NCBI RefSeq assembly: GCF_023283985.1
Contig: NZ_JAKIKU010000003.1
Span: 124,001-188,000 of the forward strand
Reading direction: 5' to 3'
Length of the DNA: 64,000 nt
Source: Shewanella electrodiphila
GTDB taxonomy: Bacteria; Pseudomonadota; Gammaproteobacteria; Enterobacterales; Shewanellaceae
Below are positions 36,461-46,064 of the stretch, one piece after another. Position 1 is the first letter of the stretch, and every line of letters starts with the position of its first letter. The position numbers and the translations under genes are program-made. The notes beneath the pieces were generated by a model that ran no database searches, was not told the origin of the DNA, and saw only the letters and a list, made by a program, of their open reading frames with translations.

Positions 36461-38152
36461 TTAACGCTCTACTTTCTTTAGCTTATTTTTGTGCCACTGA
36501 GCGGTTTTATTAATTAACTGCTCATTCAATTCTGACGAGTCTTTATATTGCTTTCTTAATTCATCAAGCTCTTGGTTTAATTGATCTTGAACCTGCTTGT
36601 GGCTAGCGTTACCGTATAAGTTATTCAACTCACTTGGATCTTCTCTAAGGTCATATAACTCCCATGCATCTATATCATGATAAAAATGAATCAATTTATA
36701 GCGTTTTGTCATGATTGCATAATGGCGTTTTACTGCGTGGGCACCTGGATACTCGTAATAATGATAGTAAACACCATTGCGCTGCCATTTGTGTTCATCT
36801 CCGGTGAGTAAGGGAAGAAAACTTTGTCCCTGCATGTCGTCAGGCTCTTCTATACCCGCGGCATCAAGAAATGTTTGTGCGAAGTCTAAATTCTGAACAA
36901 GTTCATCAGATACTTTATTCGCTTCAATTTGAGCAGGCCAACGAACCATTAACGGTGTTTTCATTGACTCTTGATAAGCAAAACGTTTGTCATACCAGCC
37001 GTGTTCACCTAGATAAAAACCTTGATCAGAGGTATAAACAACTATCGTATTTTCAGCTAAGCCAACCTCTTCTAAATAATCTAGCACTCGCCCAATATTG
37101 TCATCAACGGATGATACAGTGGCTAGATAATCTTGCATGTATCGCTGATATTTCCATATGGTTTTTTCTCTTTCTGACATAGTAGGCCAGTTTTCGTTAT
37201 AATCTTTCGCAATTTTACTGAGTACTTTTTCATATTCTATTTTCTGCTGGACCGTTGCACGTTGTGTATATTGCTTAGTGAACCTGCTTATATTGTCTTT
37301 GGCATCGACATAGGGTTCATACCTCGGGTCATAACGATCAGGAGAAACCTTGGTATCTTTTACCGGTAGCAAATGTTTTCTCAACGTCATTTCAGCCGTT
37401 TTAGCCGCACTACTTCGGGTGCTATAGTCGTCAAATAAAGTATCAGGCAATGGGTACTCTTTCTCGTAAAACTCCGCAAATTTATCAGCTCTAGGCCACC
37501 AAGAACGATGCGGCGCTTTATGCAGATAAGCCAACATAAATGGCTTTGTATCATCGCGCTTATCTTTAAGCCAACTCAATGTTTCATCAGTAATAATATC
37601 AGTAACATAGCCCTGCTTTCTCACTGTACCGTCATTGGTAATAAAGTCAGGATTAATATAATCCCCCTGACCAGGCAAAATCATAAAATCGTCAACCCCT
37701 TTTGGGTTGTTGCCAAAGTGCAACTTACCAAACATTGCAGTTTGATAACCATGACGCTGCAAGATCTGAGGAAAGGTTTCTTGGCTATCATCAAACGGCA
37801 TTTGATTATCAATTTTGCCATTAATATGAGTATGTTTGCCGGTTAATATCGTCGCTCGCGACGGAGCACAAATGGAGTTTGTCACACTAGCATTGGTAAA
37901 TCTCATCCCTTCATTGGCAATACGATCAATATTGGGAGTGTTTATTAGCGTAGAACCATATGAACTGATTGCCTGATAAGCATGATCATCGGACATAATG
38001 AAAATAATATTTGGTCGATCTGATGGTGTTTTCTCACTCACCAACGGCTCACTAGGTGTCACTTCAGCAAAGGAGCAACCTGGGAGCAGTGACATTATTA
38101 GCGATATAGAAGTCGCACTAATGATATTTGAAAATTTATGATGACAGTCCAT
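36461..38152 (-). CDS. S1-family sulfatase 5, lipoprotein
   Basis: A 563-residue sulfatase with lipobox LLPGC (lipid Cys26). The metal site begins IIFIMSDDHAYQAISSYG and the formylglycine site is CAPSR (Cys95). GKLHFGNNP replaces the common GKWHLG, and TSDQGFYLGEHG and WYDKRFAYQESMKTPL are present; this set resembles the iduronate-2-sulfatase/choline-sulfatase-like branch. The stop lies 4 bp before the GH2 B start, so the pair is a tight operon. Both are lipoproteins, which suggests co-location on a membrane. Confidence 0.92.
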   Translation of the reverse strand: MDCHHKFSNIISATSISLIMSLLPGCSFAEVTPSEPLVSEKTPSDRPNIIFIMSDDHAYQAISSYGSTLINTPNIDRIANEGMRFTNASVTNSICAPSRATILTGKHTHINGKIDNQMPFDDSQETFPQILQRHGYQTAMFGKLHFGNNPKGVDDFMILPGQGDYINPDFITNDGTVRKQGYVTDIITDETLSWLKDKRDDTKPFMLAYLHKAPHRSWWPRADKFAEFYEKEYPLPDTLFDDYSTRSSAAKTAEMTLRKHLLPVKDTKVSPDRYDPRYEPYVDAKDNISRFTKQYTQRATVQQKIEYEKVLSKIAKDYNENWPTMSEREKTIWKYQRYMQDYLATVSSVDDNIGRVLDYLEEVGLAENTIVVYTSDQGFYLGEHGWYDKRFAYQESMKTPLMVRWPAQIEANKVSDELVQNLDFAQTFLDAAGIEEPDDMQGQSFLPLLTGDEHKWQRNGVYYHYYEYPGAHAVKRHYAIMTKRYKLIHFYHDIDAWELYDLREDPSELNNLYGNASHKQVQDQLNQELDELRKQYKDSSELNEQLINKTAQWHKNKLKKVER

Positions 38153-38558
38153 TTAACCAGCCTCTTCCCTATATTGATATTTTAATGCGATTTAGCATCA
38201 ATTATCATTATTTAATTTTGTAATCACCTCTCTTATATCATACCAACAAAAGACTCACCAGTAACACGTATTATTCATATATAAATACATTCACAGTAAC
38301 GGCTAGAATAAGTAACTTAAATGAGATACTGTTTTTGTTTGTTTCTAATACGAATTAAGGCAAGAACTAGCACACCAACAGTCTCTGTTGTCATTGCACA
38401 ATATGTTTCGGGTTACTTTTTGAATGATATAACGTTGAATATTGATTCCTTGGTTATTCCATCAAGGATATTTCATCAATCTAACGTTTTTTCGGAAACC
38501 TATTTCCTATGACGGTTGAGCATGACCAACCATTTTTTACATTTATTTTGGTATCAAA
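38153..38558. other. Divergent promoter region of sulfatase 5 and propeller lipoprotein
   Basis: 406 bp. It holds a CATATATAAATAC word at about 38277-38289, close to words in other promoters of the locus. A 63-codon ORF at 38321 has no ribosome-binding site or family resemblance and is not called. Confidence 0.45.
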
Positions 38559-39650
38559 ATGATTAAATTAATACAGTGCTTTATCAAGTTAATTTGCATG
38601 ACTATTTTTTTTATAATGCTAGCTGGCTGTCAAACTCAAAAGCCAAAAAAGCTAGATTTTCAAAAACTATTACAACCAGTGCCAGCCACGGCAAAATTTA
38701 CTGATCCTAATTATTTCATTTGGGGTGGTAGCATGGTTGAAGGTCCTGATGGAAAGTACCATTTATTTTATAGTCGTTGGCCTAAATCTTTCGGACATAA
38801 TGCTTGGCTAACACATTCTGAAATAGCGCACGCCACTGCAGATAACCCGTTAGGGCCTTATCAACATGTAGACGTCGCTCTCCCCGCTCGAGGTCATCAG
38901 TACTGGGATGGTTTAGATACTCACAATCCCACCGTTCATAAATTTAATGGTAAATATTATCTTTATTACATGGGTAATACCGGCGACGGAAAAATCACCA
39001 AAAAATTTAACTTCTCGCACCGAAATAATCAAAGGATAGGTGTTGCTGTGGCAGATTCCCCAAATGGACCATGGAATCGATTTGATACACCGTTAATTGA
39101 TGTTAGTCAAAATGCTGATGCCTGGGATGCGCTTATGGTTAGTAACCCATCTATTTTACAAAAAAAAGACGGGTCATTTCTAATGGTCTACAAAGCTGTT
39201 GCGAAGAAAAAGCCTTTGCCAAAAGGTGGCCCAGTGGTTCATTTAGTTGCAACGTCAGACTCTCCCACTGGCCCGTTTATTAAGCATCCTGACCCCGTAT
39301 TCACAGCGCCAGGTGAACGATTCCCAGCTGAAGATCCGTTTATTTGGAGACAAGATGATCAATATTGGGCTATCGTCAAAGATATGAATGGCTTTTTTAC
39401 TCAAAGCGGCAAGTCTTTGGCACTATTTCGCTCAGAAGATGGCTTTGATTGGCAACAAGCTGAACATCCATTGGTATCTCCATTAGTCATTAATTGGCAA
39501 TCTGGTCGCCAAAAAGTTAACCATTTAGAACGTCCTCAAGTGTGGTTAAAAGACGGTAAGCCGGCTATATTATTTTGCGCTGCAGATGTCGACAGAGAGC
39601 ATTCTTTTAATGTCCATATTCCGTTGAACTATGAATATTCAGGTAATTAA
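38559..39650 (+). CDS. Five-bladed beta-propeller glycosidase-like lipoprotein (GH43-like) 2
   Basis: A 363-residue lipoprotein (FFIMLAGC, lipid Cys ~24) and paralogue of the exported protein at 16916. Shared elements in order: [62 protein letters not shown] and [13 protein letters not shown]. The conserved Asp, Glu (ED) and Glu (ERPQ) are candidate catalytic acids of a retaining or inverting propeller glycosidase. Divergent from the sulfatase 5/GH2 B operon and likely under the same control. Family number not assigned; a GH43/GH117-like exo-enzyme is the best guess. Confidence 0.75.
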   Translation: MIKLIQCFIKLICMTIFFIMLAGCQTQKPKKLDFQKLLQPVPATAKFTDPNYFIWGGSMVEGPDGKYHLFYSRWPKSFGHNAWLTHSEIAHATADNPLGPYQHVDVALPARGHQYWDGLDTHNPTVHKFNGKYYLYYMGNTGDGKITKKFNFSHRNNQRIGVAVADSPNGPWNRFDTPLIDVSQNADAWDALMVSNPSILQKKDGSFLMVYKAVAKKKPLPKGGPVVHLVATSDSPTGPFIKHPDPVFTAPGERFPAEDPFIWRQDDQYWAIVKDMNGFFTQSGKSLALFRSEDGFDWQQAEHPLVSPLVINWQSGRQKVNHLERPQVWLKDGKPAILFCAADVDREHSFNVHIPLNYEYSGN

Positions 39651-40107
39651 TAGTACAGGTATATTCTGCACCTTAAGGTATCCAACGAGGTAACTGATAT
39701 CGTGTAGATTTGGCAGCCTTGGTGCTTTTAAGTTTTCAATATCATTTTGAATAGTCGTAGGCATCAATGATGGCTACGCTGTTATTACGCAGAAGGGTTA
39801 AGAACAAGTTCAAGGTTAACACCATTTGCCAGCTAAGGTTTATTTCTAATGCCATTGTTTGAGAGGTGTTCATCTTAATAAGAGATTTCTTATCTGTTCA
39901 AATACGCTAAACAAACGTATTAAGCACCCTAGAAAACCATGATTAAATCAGCAAAATAAATCATCACGTTATGGTTTAAAGAAAACATACTGCTCTTTGG
40001 TAAAGTAACGATTGAGCACGTAAAACGTTATCTTTATGAGTTTTTATAAGTCATCAAAACCTTTGTCGTTATTTTATCAGTGCTCGTTTTATTAATTCTA
40101 AACACAC
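39651..40107. other. Gene-poor stretch, possible decayed gene
   Basis: 457 bp. On the minus strand a 43-codon frame (39873-39742) reads LRNNSVAIIDAYDYSK near its end, which looks protein-like, and nearby frames stay open with shifts, so it may be the remnant of a lost gene. No ribosome-binding site or terminator supports an active gene. Confidence 0.35.
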
Positions 40108-40839
40108 TTATAGTTTGGACAGCATCATGGTGCGAGTTGTTGAAGGTAACTCTCCAAATAAAGCCTTAAATTGCTTTGTAAAATAACTCGGTTCAGCGAA
40201 GCCACATTCATGTGCAATATCTGCAATAGGCAGGTCTGTTTCAATCAAGTATCGTCTTGCCCTTTCAAGGCGTAACTCATTTAAAAACTGTTTAGGTGTT
40301 TTACCTAAGTACTTTTTAAAACGACGTTCCAAAGCACTTACCGAGATATGTGACAGTTCCGCTAATGATTGAATGGATATGGCTGATTTGAAATGCTGTT
40401 GCATATATTCCACAGGTACTTTGATGTGCTGCACTTCATAATCTAATTGAGATTGATGAGCTAAATTGCGTGTAAAGCCCATCGACCCAATAATCATTTT
40501 ATTTTCATCAAACAAGGGCCGTTTAGTGGTGGAAAACCAGGCTAAATCACCATTTTTTAATACATTCATTTCCAACCGGTCAATGACCACCTCTCCCTTC
40601 ATCACTTTCATATCATCAACGATATATTGATTTGCTAAGTAATGAGGAAAAAAATCATAGTCAGTCTTTCCTTGAATCTGCTCTAAGTGAAAAAATGGGG
40701 TACTCTCAAGGTAAACCTTATTGGCATAGATAATTTGGCTTTGGGTGTTTTTAATCCAAAAACGAATATCTGGAAGCAATTCAAAAATACTAATAGCTTG
40801 CGACACACCAATCGCCTCAAGTAACCCTATCTTACTCAT
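40108..40839 (-). CDS. AraC-family regulator with N-terminal PAS domain
   Basis: A 243-residue regulator. Residues ~15-125 form a PAS domain (LPDIRFWIKNTQSQIIYANK, then a GSMGFTRNL end) that may sense a small molecule or redox state. Residues ~140-243 are the double-HTH AraC domain (IQSLAELSHISVSALERRFK; LPIADIAHECGFAEPSYFTKQF). It is divergent from the oxidoreductase/isomerase/MFS operon with a 179-bp gap and is the only regulator inside the polysaccharide locus, so it is the leading candidate to control that operon and perhaps the whole locus. Confidence 0.93.
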   Translation of the reverse strand: MSKIGLLEAIGVSQAISIFELLPDIRFWIKNTQSQIIYANKVYLESTPFFHLEQIQGKTDYDFFPHYLANQYIVDDMKVMKGEVVIDRLEMNVLKNGDLAWFSTTKRPLFDENKMIIGSMGFTRNLAHQSQLDYEVQHIKVPVEYMQQHFKSAISIQSLAELSHISVSALERRFKKYLGKTPKQFLNELRLERARRYLIETDLPIADIAHECGFAEPSYFTKQFKALFGELPSTTRTMMLSKL

Positions 40840-41018
40840 TTAAATCCTCTTTATTATTCATGTCACAATAAAATCAACACGTTTTAAAATATCTAAACGC
40901 CGATTATGTTGCATAAGTCACCGATTAAATACTATCGTAAAGTTAAGCCTTAGTGTTAGCTTTTTAGATGTTAATAAATTACTTAACAATGTTAACTCAC
41001 AGTTAAAAGGCGAATGGC

Positions 41019-42179
41019 GTGACTCAAGGTAATCATAGAAAAATAAAAATGGGCATGGTGGGCGGTGGTAAAGACGCTTTCATTGGGGCCGTTCATAGAA
41101 TCGCAGCACAAATTGATGGGCAAATCGAATTAGTGTGTGGGGCATTTAGCTCCAATGTACAGCGCAGCATAGGATCTGGTCACGCACTTTACTTACCGCC
41201 AGAGCGTTGTTATGAAGATTATCAACAAATGCTCACTCAAGAAGCGGCACTTCCCGCTTCAGAGCGCATGGACTTTGTTGCTATTGTTACGCCAAATCAC
41301 ATGCATTTTCCTGTGGCGAAAGCCGCCCTTGAACATGGATTTCATGTTCTGTCCGATAAGCCAGCAACACTTAACCTAAATGAAGCGTTAGCACTCAAAG
41401 AAATAGTCGAAAAAACAGGTCAGCTATATGGGCTAACTCATACTTATAACGGCTACCCTATGGTCAAACAGGCCAGGGAAATGATCGCTGAAGGCAAGAT
41501 AGGTAAAGTCGTTAAAGTGGTCGTTGAATACAGCCAAGGCTGGTTAGCTGACAAGAATAGCGAAGCTAGTAAACAAGCAAGCTGGCGACTCGATCCAGCC
41601 AAAAGTGGTGTCAGTTGCTGTATGGGTGACATCGGCGTCCATGCTGCCAATCTCGCTGAGTATATAACCGGACAGAAAATTGATTCTATTTGTGCTGAAC
41701 TCAGTTCTGTGATCGAAGGACGTACTCTCGATGATGATGGCACTGTATTGCTAAAATTTGCTCAAGGCACTCACGGTGTATTGCTGGCAAGCCAAATATC
41801 AATTGGTGAAGAAAACAACCTTAATATTCGAATCTATGGTGACAAAGCCAGTGTCTCATGGGTCCAGCAAGAACCGAATAGCTTATGGCTTAAATTTAAC
41901 GATCAACCTAGCCAACTTATTCGCTCGGGCGTGGGTAACTTTTCCAATACCGTCTCTGCAACCATGCGAACTCCAGCAGGCCACCCTGAAGGTTACCTCG
42001 AAGCCTTTGCCAATATTTATCAAGCGTTTGCCTCTCAAATTAGAAATTGTAACTCATCATCTAATGCCCATTTTGATGTTCCCGGTATCGATGAAGCCAT
42101 TCGCGGAATGGCATTTATTGAAAATGTCGTTCAAGCAAGTCAATCAGACCTAAAATGGCATAAACTTGCTATTAACTAA
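41019..42179 (+). CDS. Gfo/Idh/MocA-family oxidoreductase
   Basis: A 386-residue NAD(P)-dependent dehydrogenase. The Rossmann motif is MGMVGGGKDAFIGAVHR (residues ~9-25), followed by VTPNHMHFPVAKAAL and the sugar-binding EKxA-like motif at SDKPATLNL. It lacks a signal peptide and is cytoplasmic. The start is GTG with AAAGG upstream; an overlapping ATG leads straight to a stop. It heads an operon with a TIM-barrel isomerase (24 bp later) and an MFS carrier, a set known for oxidising inositols, keto-sugars or rare sugars. The substrate is not known. Confidence 0.92.
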   Translation: MTQGNHRKIKMGMVGGGKDAFIGAVHRIAAQIDGQIELVCGAFSSNVQRSIGSGHALYLPPERCYEDYQQMLTQEAALPASERMDFVAIVTPNHMHFPVAKAALEHGFHVLSDKPATLNLNEALALKEIVEKTGQLYGLTHTYNGYPMVKQAREMIAEGKIGKVVKVVVEYSQGWLADKNSEASKQASWRLDPAKSGVSCCMGDIGVHAANLAEYITGQKIDSICAELSSVIEGRTLDDDGTVLLKFAQGTHGVLLASQISIGEENNLNIRIYGDKASVSWVQQEPNSLWLKFNDQPSQLIRSGVGNFSNTVSATMRTPAGHPEGYLEAFANIYQAFASQIRNCNSSSNAHFDVPGIDEAIRGMAFIENVVQASQSDLKWHKLAIN

Positions 42180-42203
42180 AAGCAATAATAAGGAATAATC
42201 ATT

Positions 42204-43256
42204 GTGAAACAAATACAAGGGCCTGCCATATTTTTGGCTCAGTTTGCTGGGGATGAAGCGCCATTTAATAGCTTTGAAAGCATTTGTGAATGGTCAGCAA
42301 AATTGGGCTTCAAAGGTATTCAAATCCCAACATGGGATGGCAGAATTTTTGACTTAGCCAAAGCGGCACAGAGTCAGCAATATTGTGATCAAGTGGCAGC
42401 GAAGGCTGCTGAATTTGGCTTAGTCATCACTGAGCTTTCAACCCATTTACAAGGGCAATTAGTGGCAGTTCATCCTGCATACGATGATATGTTTGATGGC
42501 TTTGCACCTGAAAACGTCCGCAAAAACCCATCTGCAAGAACCGAATGGGCTGTTGAACAAATGATGTTTGCCGCAGATGCCAGTGCCAAACTTGGGCTAA
42601 AAGCTCATGCTAGTTTCTCGGGCGCATTACTTTGGCAAACGGTTTACCCATGGCCCCAACGCCCACAAGGGCTGGTTGAGCAAGGTTTTGAAGAATTAGC
42701 CAAACGCTGGTTACCTATTCTAAATAAGTTTGACGAGGTCGGTGTCGATATCTGTTATGAACTTCATCCAGGTGAAGATTTACATGACGGAGCCAGTTTC
42801 GATCTATTCCTTGAGGCAACTGACCATCACCCAAGAGCTAACATCCTTTACGACCCAAGCCACTTTGTTTTACAGCAACTGGATTATCTTGCCTTTATCG
42901 ACATCTACCATGAACGCATCAAAGCCTTTCATGTAAAAGATGCTGAGTTTGTTCCTTCTGGTCGTAGCGGTGTTTATGGCGGTTACCAGGGTTGGATTGA
43001 CAGACCAGGCCGTTTTAGATCCCTTGGCGATGGTCAAATTGATTTTAAGTCTATCTTCACTAAATTAACCCAGTATGGCTTTGAAGGCTGGGCAGTGATG
43101 GAATGGGAATGTTGTATCAAACACCCTGAGGCTGGCGCAGCAGAAGGGGCTAAATTCATCAAGGCGCATTTGATTAGACCGACTGAAAAAGCGTTTGATG
43201 ATTTTGCTGGCGGCGAGCCTGACGTTGAGCTCAACAAGCAAATTCTTGGGGTTTAG
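42204..43256 (+). CDS. Sugar phosphate isomerase/epimerase (xylose-isomerase-like TIM barrel)
   Basis: A 350-residue cytoplasmic TIM barrel of the AP-endonuclease-2 superfamily. Likely metal ligands are Glu in CYELHPGED, Asp and His in LYDPSHFVLQ, His in IKAFHVKDAE and Glu in VMEWECC. It starts with GTG after an AAGGA ribosome-binding site. The members epimerise or isomerise ketoses and keto-sugars or dehydrate inosose. It is tightly linked to the Gfo/Idh/MocA gene, so it probably acts on that enzyme's product. Confidence 0.9.
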   Translation: MKQIQGPAIFLAQFAGDEAPFNSFESICEWSAKLGFKGIQIPTWDGRIFDLAKAAQSQQYCDQVAAKAAEFGLVITELSTHLQGQLVAVHPAYDDMFDGFAPENVRKNPSARTEWAVEQMMFAADASAKLGLKAHASFSGALLWQTVYPWPQRPQGLVEQGFEELAKRWLPILNKFDEVGVDICYELHPGEDLHDGASFDLFLEATDHHPRANILYDPSHFVLQQLDYLAFIDIYHERIKAFHVKDAEFVPSGRSGVYGGYQGWIDRPGRFRSLGDGQIDFKSIFTKLTQYGFEGWAVMEWECCIKHPEAGAAEGAKFIKAHLIRPTEKAFDDFAGGEPDVELNKQILGV

Positions 43257-44515
43257 TGAGATCTATGATGAATTCAACTGTCCCCAAGGCCAATCGTCTA
43301 TTTGTGCTTTGCTGTATTGCATTAACGGTCACCTCAATGACCTTTGCAATTCGCGCCGGCATTTTAGGCCAATTAGGCAGTAGCTATGGCCTGTCTGATG
43401 AGCAATTAGGCTGGGTTAACGCCATGGCCTTTCTGGGTTTTCCCATCGCCACTATGATAGGTGGCGTATTGTATAACTCAATGGGCGCTAAAAAGCTGAT
43501 AGCATTGGCGTTTATTTGCCATTTGCTCGGTTTAATATTGACCATTACCGCTGAAGGTTTTTTAGGATTACTGATATCAACCTTCTTAATTGGCTTTGCT
43601 AATGGTTCCGTTGAAGCAGGCTGCAACCCCTTAATCGCCGAAAGCTATCCAGACAATAAAACCACCATGCTTAACCGTTTTCATGTGTGGTTCCCGGGCG
43701 GTATTTTCATTGGTGCACTCATTTCAAGTGCAATGACTCAAGCCGACATGGGATGGCAACTGCAAGTAGGCGCCATTTTAGTGCCAACCGTTATTTATGG
43801 TTTCATGATTTTAAAAAGTCAGTTCCCACAATTCGATCGCAGTTCACACTCCACCCTAGATAACTTAAAAAGTTTACTGTCACCTCTGTATCTCTTTTTA
43901 GTGTTATGTATGACGTTAACCGCAACAGTTGAGCTTGGTACTCAACAGTGGATAGAACGTATTTTAGGAGCAAGCGGCGCATCACCAATGCTGATATTAG
44001 CAATGATGACCGGTATTATGGCAGTAGGTCGATTTTTTGCTGGCGCGTTAGTTCACCGAATAAATCCAACAGGTATTTTGTTGGCTTCAGCGGTTTGTTC
44101 ATTCGTTGGTATTTATTTAATGAGTCAAGCTGAAGGTTCTATGGTTTACGTTTCGGCTATTTTGTTTGCCTTAGGTGTAATGTACTTTTGGCCAACCATG
44201 CTCGGTTGTGTCGCTGAGTATCAGCCAAAAACTGGCGCGCTAGGGTTATCTATGATCGGCGGTATCGGTATGTTTGCCGTAAGTATGTGGAACCCAGTAA
44301 TTGGTCGCTGGATTGATAATGCCCGCCAAGATGCACAAGCTCAAAACCTGGGGGCTGACATGACTGAACTAGTTGCAGGGCAAACCGTGCTGAGTAACTT
44401 ATCTATCTTCCCCATCATGTTAATCGTTGCGTTTACCTGCTTATTTTTTTACATAAGGCGCAGTAAGCTTGCCACTTCATTAACACCGATTGAAGACAAG
44501 ATAAACCAGAAATAA
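43256..44515 (+). CDS. Major facilitator superfamily sugar transporter
   Basis: A ~419-residue MFS carrier with about twelve membrane segments (AIRAGILGQLGSSYGLSDEQLG and FLGFPIATMIGGVLYNSMGAKK near the start, GIMAVGRFFAGALVHRI at the second half). It would bring a mono- or disaccharide across the inner membrane. The GTG at 43256 overlaps the preceding stop (TAGTG); ATG codons at 43265 and 43268 are alternative starts. It is the third gene of the operon and is followed by a hairpin. Confidence 0.9.
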   Translation: MRSMMNSTVPKANRLFVLCCIALTVTSMTFAIRAGILGQLGSSYGLSDEQLGWVNAMAFLGFPIATMIGGVLYNSMGAKKLIALAFICHLLGLILTITAEGFLGLLISTFLIGFANGSVEAGCNPLIAESYPDNKTTMLNRFHVWFPGGIFIGALISSAMTQADMGWQLQVGAILVPTVIYGFMILKSQFPQFDRSSHSTLDNLKSLLSPLYLFLVLCMTLTATVELGTQQWIERILGASGASPMLILAMMTGIMAVGRFFAGALVHRINPTGILLASAVCSFVGIYLMSQAEGSMVYVSAILFALGVMYFWPTMLGCVAEYQPKTGALGLSMIGGIGMFAVSMWNPVIGRWIDNARQDAQAQNLGADMTELVAGQTVLSNLSIFPIMLIVAFTCLFFYIRRSKLATSLTPIEDKINQK

Positions 44516-44541
44516 CATTTCTTAGACATGATTCCTAGCGC

Positions 44542-44570
44542 AACCAGAAACATCACTTTAGTTTCTGGTT
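44542..44570 (+). terminator. Hairpin after MFS gene, probable terminator
   Basis: A perfect 10-bp stem (AACCAGAAAC / GTTTCTGGTT) with a 9-base loop, 27 bp past the MFS stop. The T-run is missing, so termination may be weak. Confidence 0.5.
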
Positions 44571-44720
44571 GATGCAAACTTTTGATACACACTAGAGAAG
44601 TCATTTTAAAGAACTAGCATAATTTTACTAAAATGCGTTCTTTAGATATGTTTTATTGATATTCAGTAATATGTTCATAATATTAATAAAAAATAAGAAT
44701 ATTCATCCTATAGATGACTA

Positions 44721-46064
44721 ATGGAGTTAGCATTGACACTTTTAAGGTTCGAAAAATTTAAAAATATGAGTTTAGCCTTATGCCTGCTCATGACACCGCT
44801 TCAGAGCTTCACAGCAGCGGCAAATACACAAGAAGGTAAAACCTTATTTGAAACTACCTGTGCATCATGCCATGGTAAAAAATTAACAGGTGGTGCTGGA
44901 TTTAACCTCAAAGACGAAATGTGGGTACACGGCAGTAAGCCAGAGCAGATATTAGCTAATATTAAGGCTGGGTTTTCACAAGCAGGCATGCCCGCTTTTG
45001 CTGCCATTTATAGTGACCAGCAATTGGCTAGTATTGTTGAATACATCCTTTCCCAGCGAGAGGGTTTAGATAATTTGACCTATAAAACCTACCATATCGA
45101 CAGTAATGCACCTCAATCGTTTGAGATCATAGATAACTTACCTATTAAAAAATCAGGCAGCTTAGCAACTAACCTAATGGACTTTTCGTTACCTGAAGTT
45201 AAAGATTATATTATTGAATTTGAAGCCGATTTGTATGGCCCTAAGGATAAGGCTGGACAAATATTTTCAATGACTCATAAAGAGTTTTTCGAGATTGAAA
45301 TAGACGGCAAACGCGTAGAACCGTCGATGACAGATTGGCTACGTTGGGCGTGGCCTATAAAACAAGGTAAACAAAAGATAAAGATTAGATACACAACCAT
45401 TGGCACTAAACAGCGCAGTGATAAACGATTCAAAATGTTTGTTATGAATGGGGAATTAACAGAAAAAATCTTTGGCATCACTGTGTCTGGAAAGCAGTAT
45501 CTCAATCAAGCAACATTTAACATTACCCCAGACAATAAAGATGAAGTGGTACGTAAAAAAATCGTCAAATTACCCACATCCTCAATAGCTGTAGGCACGC
45601 CATTAAACATCAATTACGCTTTTAACCCTAAGACCTGCTCTTTTGTTGGTGTATGGAGTGGCAATTTTTTAAATGTCGGTCCTAATATCGAAGGTAGAGG
45701 TCGAGACGGCAGTTTGATTGGTGGGGACTGGTTATTTCATATGCCTGCACAAATAAAACCCCTTGTAACAGATACAACACCCTGTGAGTTTATTCAATAT
45801 CATCGTTCAGGAAATACCTCCTTTACTTACCGCTTAGGCCATCAGCAATATCGTGTTGAAGCCATTGCTCAAGATCGTTCTTCGCTATTGCTTAATTACA
45901 CATTGTTATCGGGCCAAAATGGTAATTTACAAATAAGTTTACCCACATCAGACAAATTTAAGATTAGCACTAAGCAAGGTGAAATAACCGACAATCTATT
46001 TTCAGTGAATGCAAAAGTAGGACAATCCTATCAAGTGCTTTTATCCGCATCGGAGAACAACTAA
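44721..46064 (+). CDS. Periplasmic cytochrome c domain protein
   Basis: A 447-residue exported protein. A mono-heme class I cytochrome c domain follows the signal, with CASCH at residues 47-51 and a likely Met ligand in GMPAFA (~residue 92). The remaining ~300 residues are beta-rich and of unknown family. It has a 1-base overlap with the next gene (TAATG), so the two proteins are made together; the second is a sugar-dehydrogenase-like propeller, and the cytochrome is its natural electron acceptor. ATG 44766 is an alternative start that still leaves a signal peptide. Confidence 0.85.
   Translation: MELALTLLRFEKFKNMSLALCLLMTPLQSFTAAANTQEGKTLFETTCASCHGKKLTGGAGFNLKDEMWVHGSKPEQILANIKAGFSQAGMPAFAAIYSDQQLASIVEYILSQREGLDNLTYKTYHIDSNAPQSFEIIDNLPIKKSGSLATNLMDFSLPEVKDYIIEFEADLYGPKDKAGQIFSMTHKEFFEIEIDGKRVEPSMTDWLRWAWPIKQGKQKIKIRYTTIGTKQRSDKRFKMFVMNGELTEKIFGITVSGKQYLNQATFNITPDNKDEVVRKKIVKLPTSSIAVGTPLNINYAFNPKTCSFVGVWSGNFLNVGPNIEGRGRDGSLIGGDWLFHMPAQIKPLVTDTTPCEFIQYHRSGNTSFTYRLGHQQYRVEAIAQDRSSLLLNYTLLSGQNGNLQISLPTSDKFKISTKQGEITDNLFSVNAKVGQSYQVLLSASENN

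Noticed and set aside
38321..38512. 63-codon plus-strand ORF upstream of the propeller lipoprotein
   Set aside because: No ribosome-binding site, no family resemblance, and it lies in a divergent promoter region.
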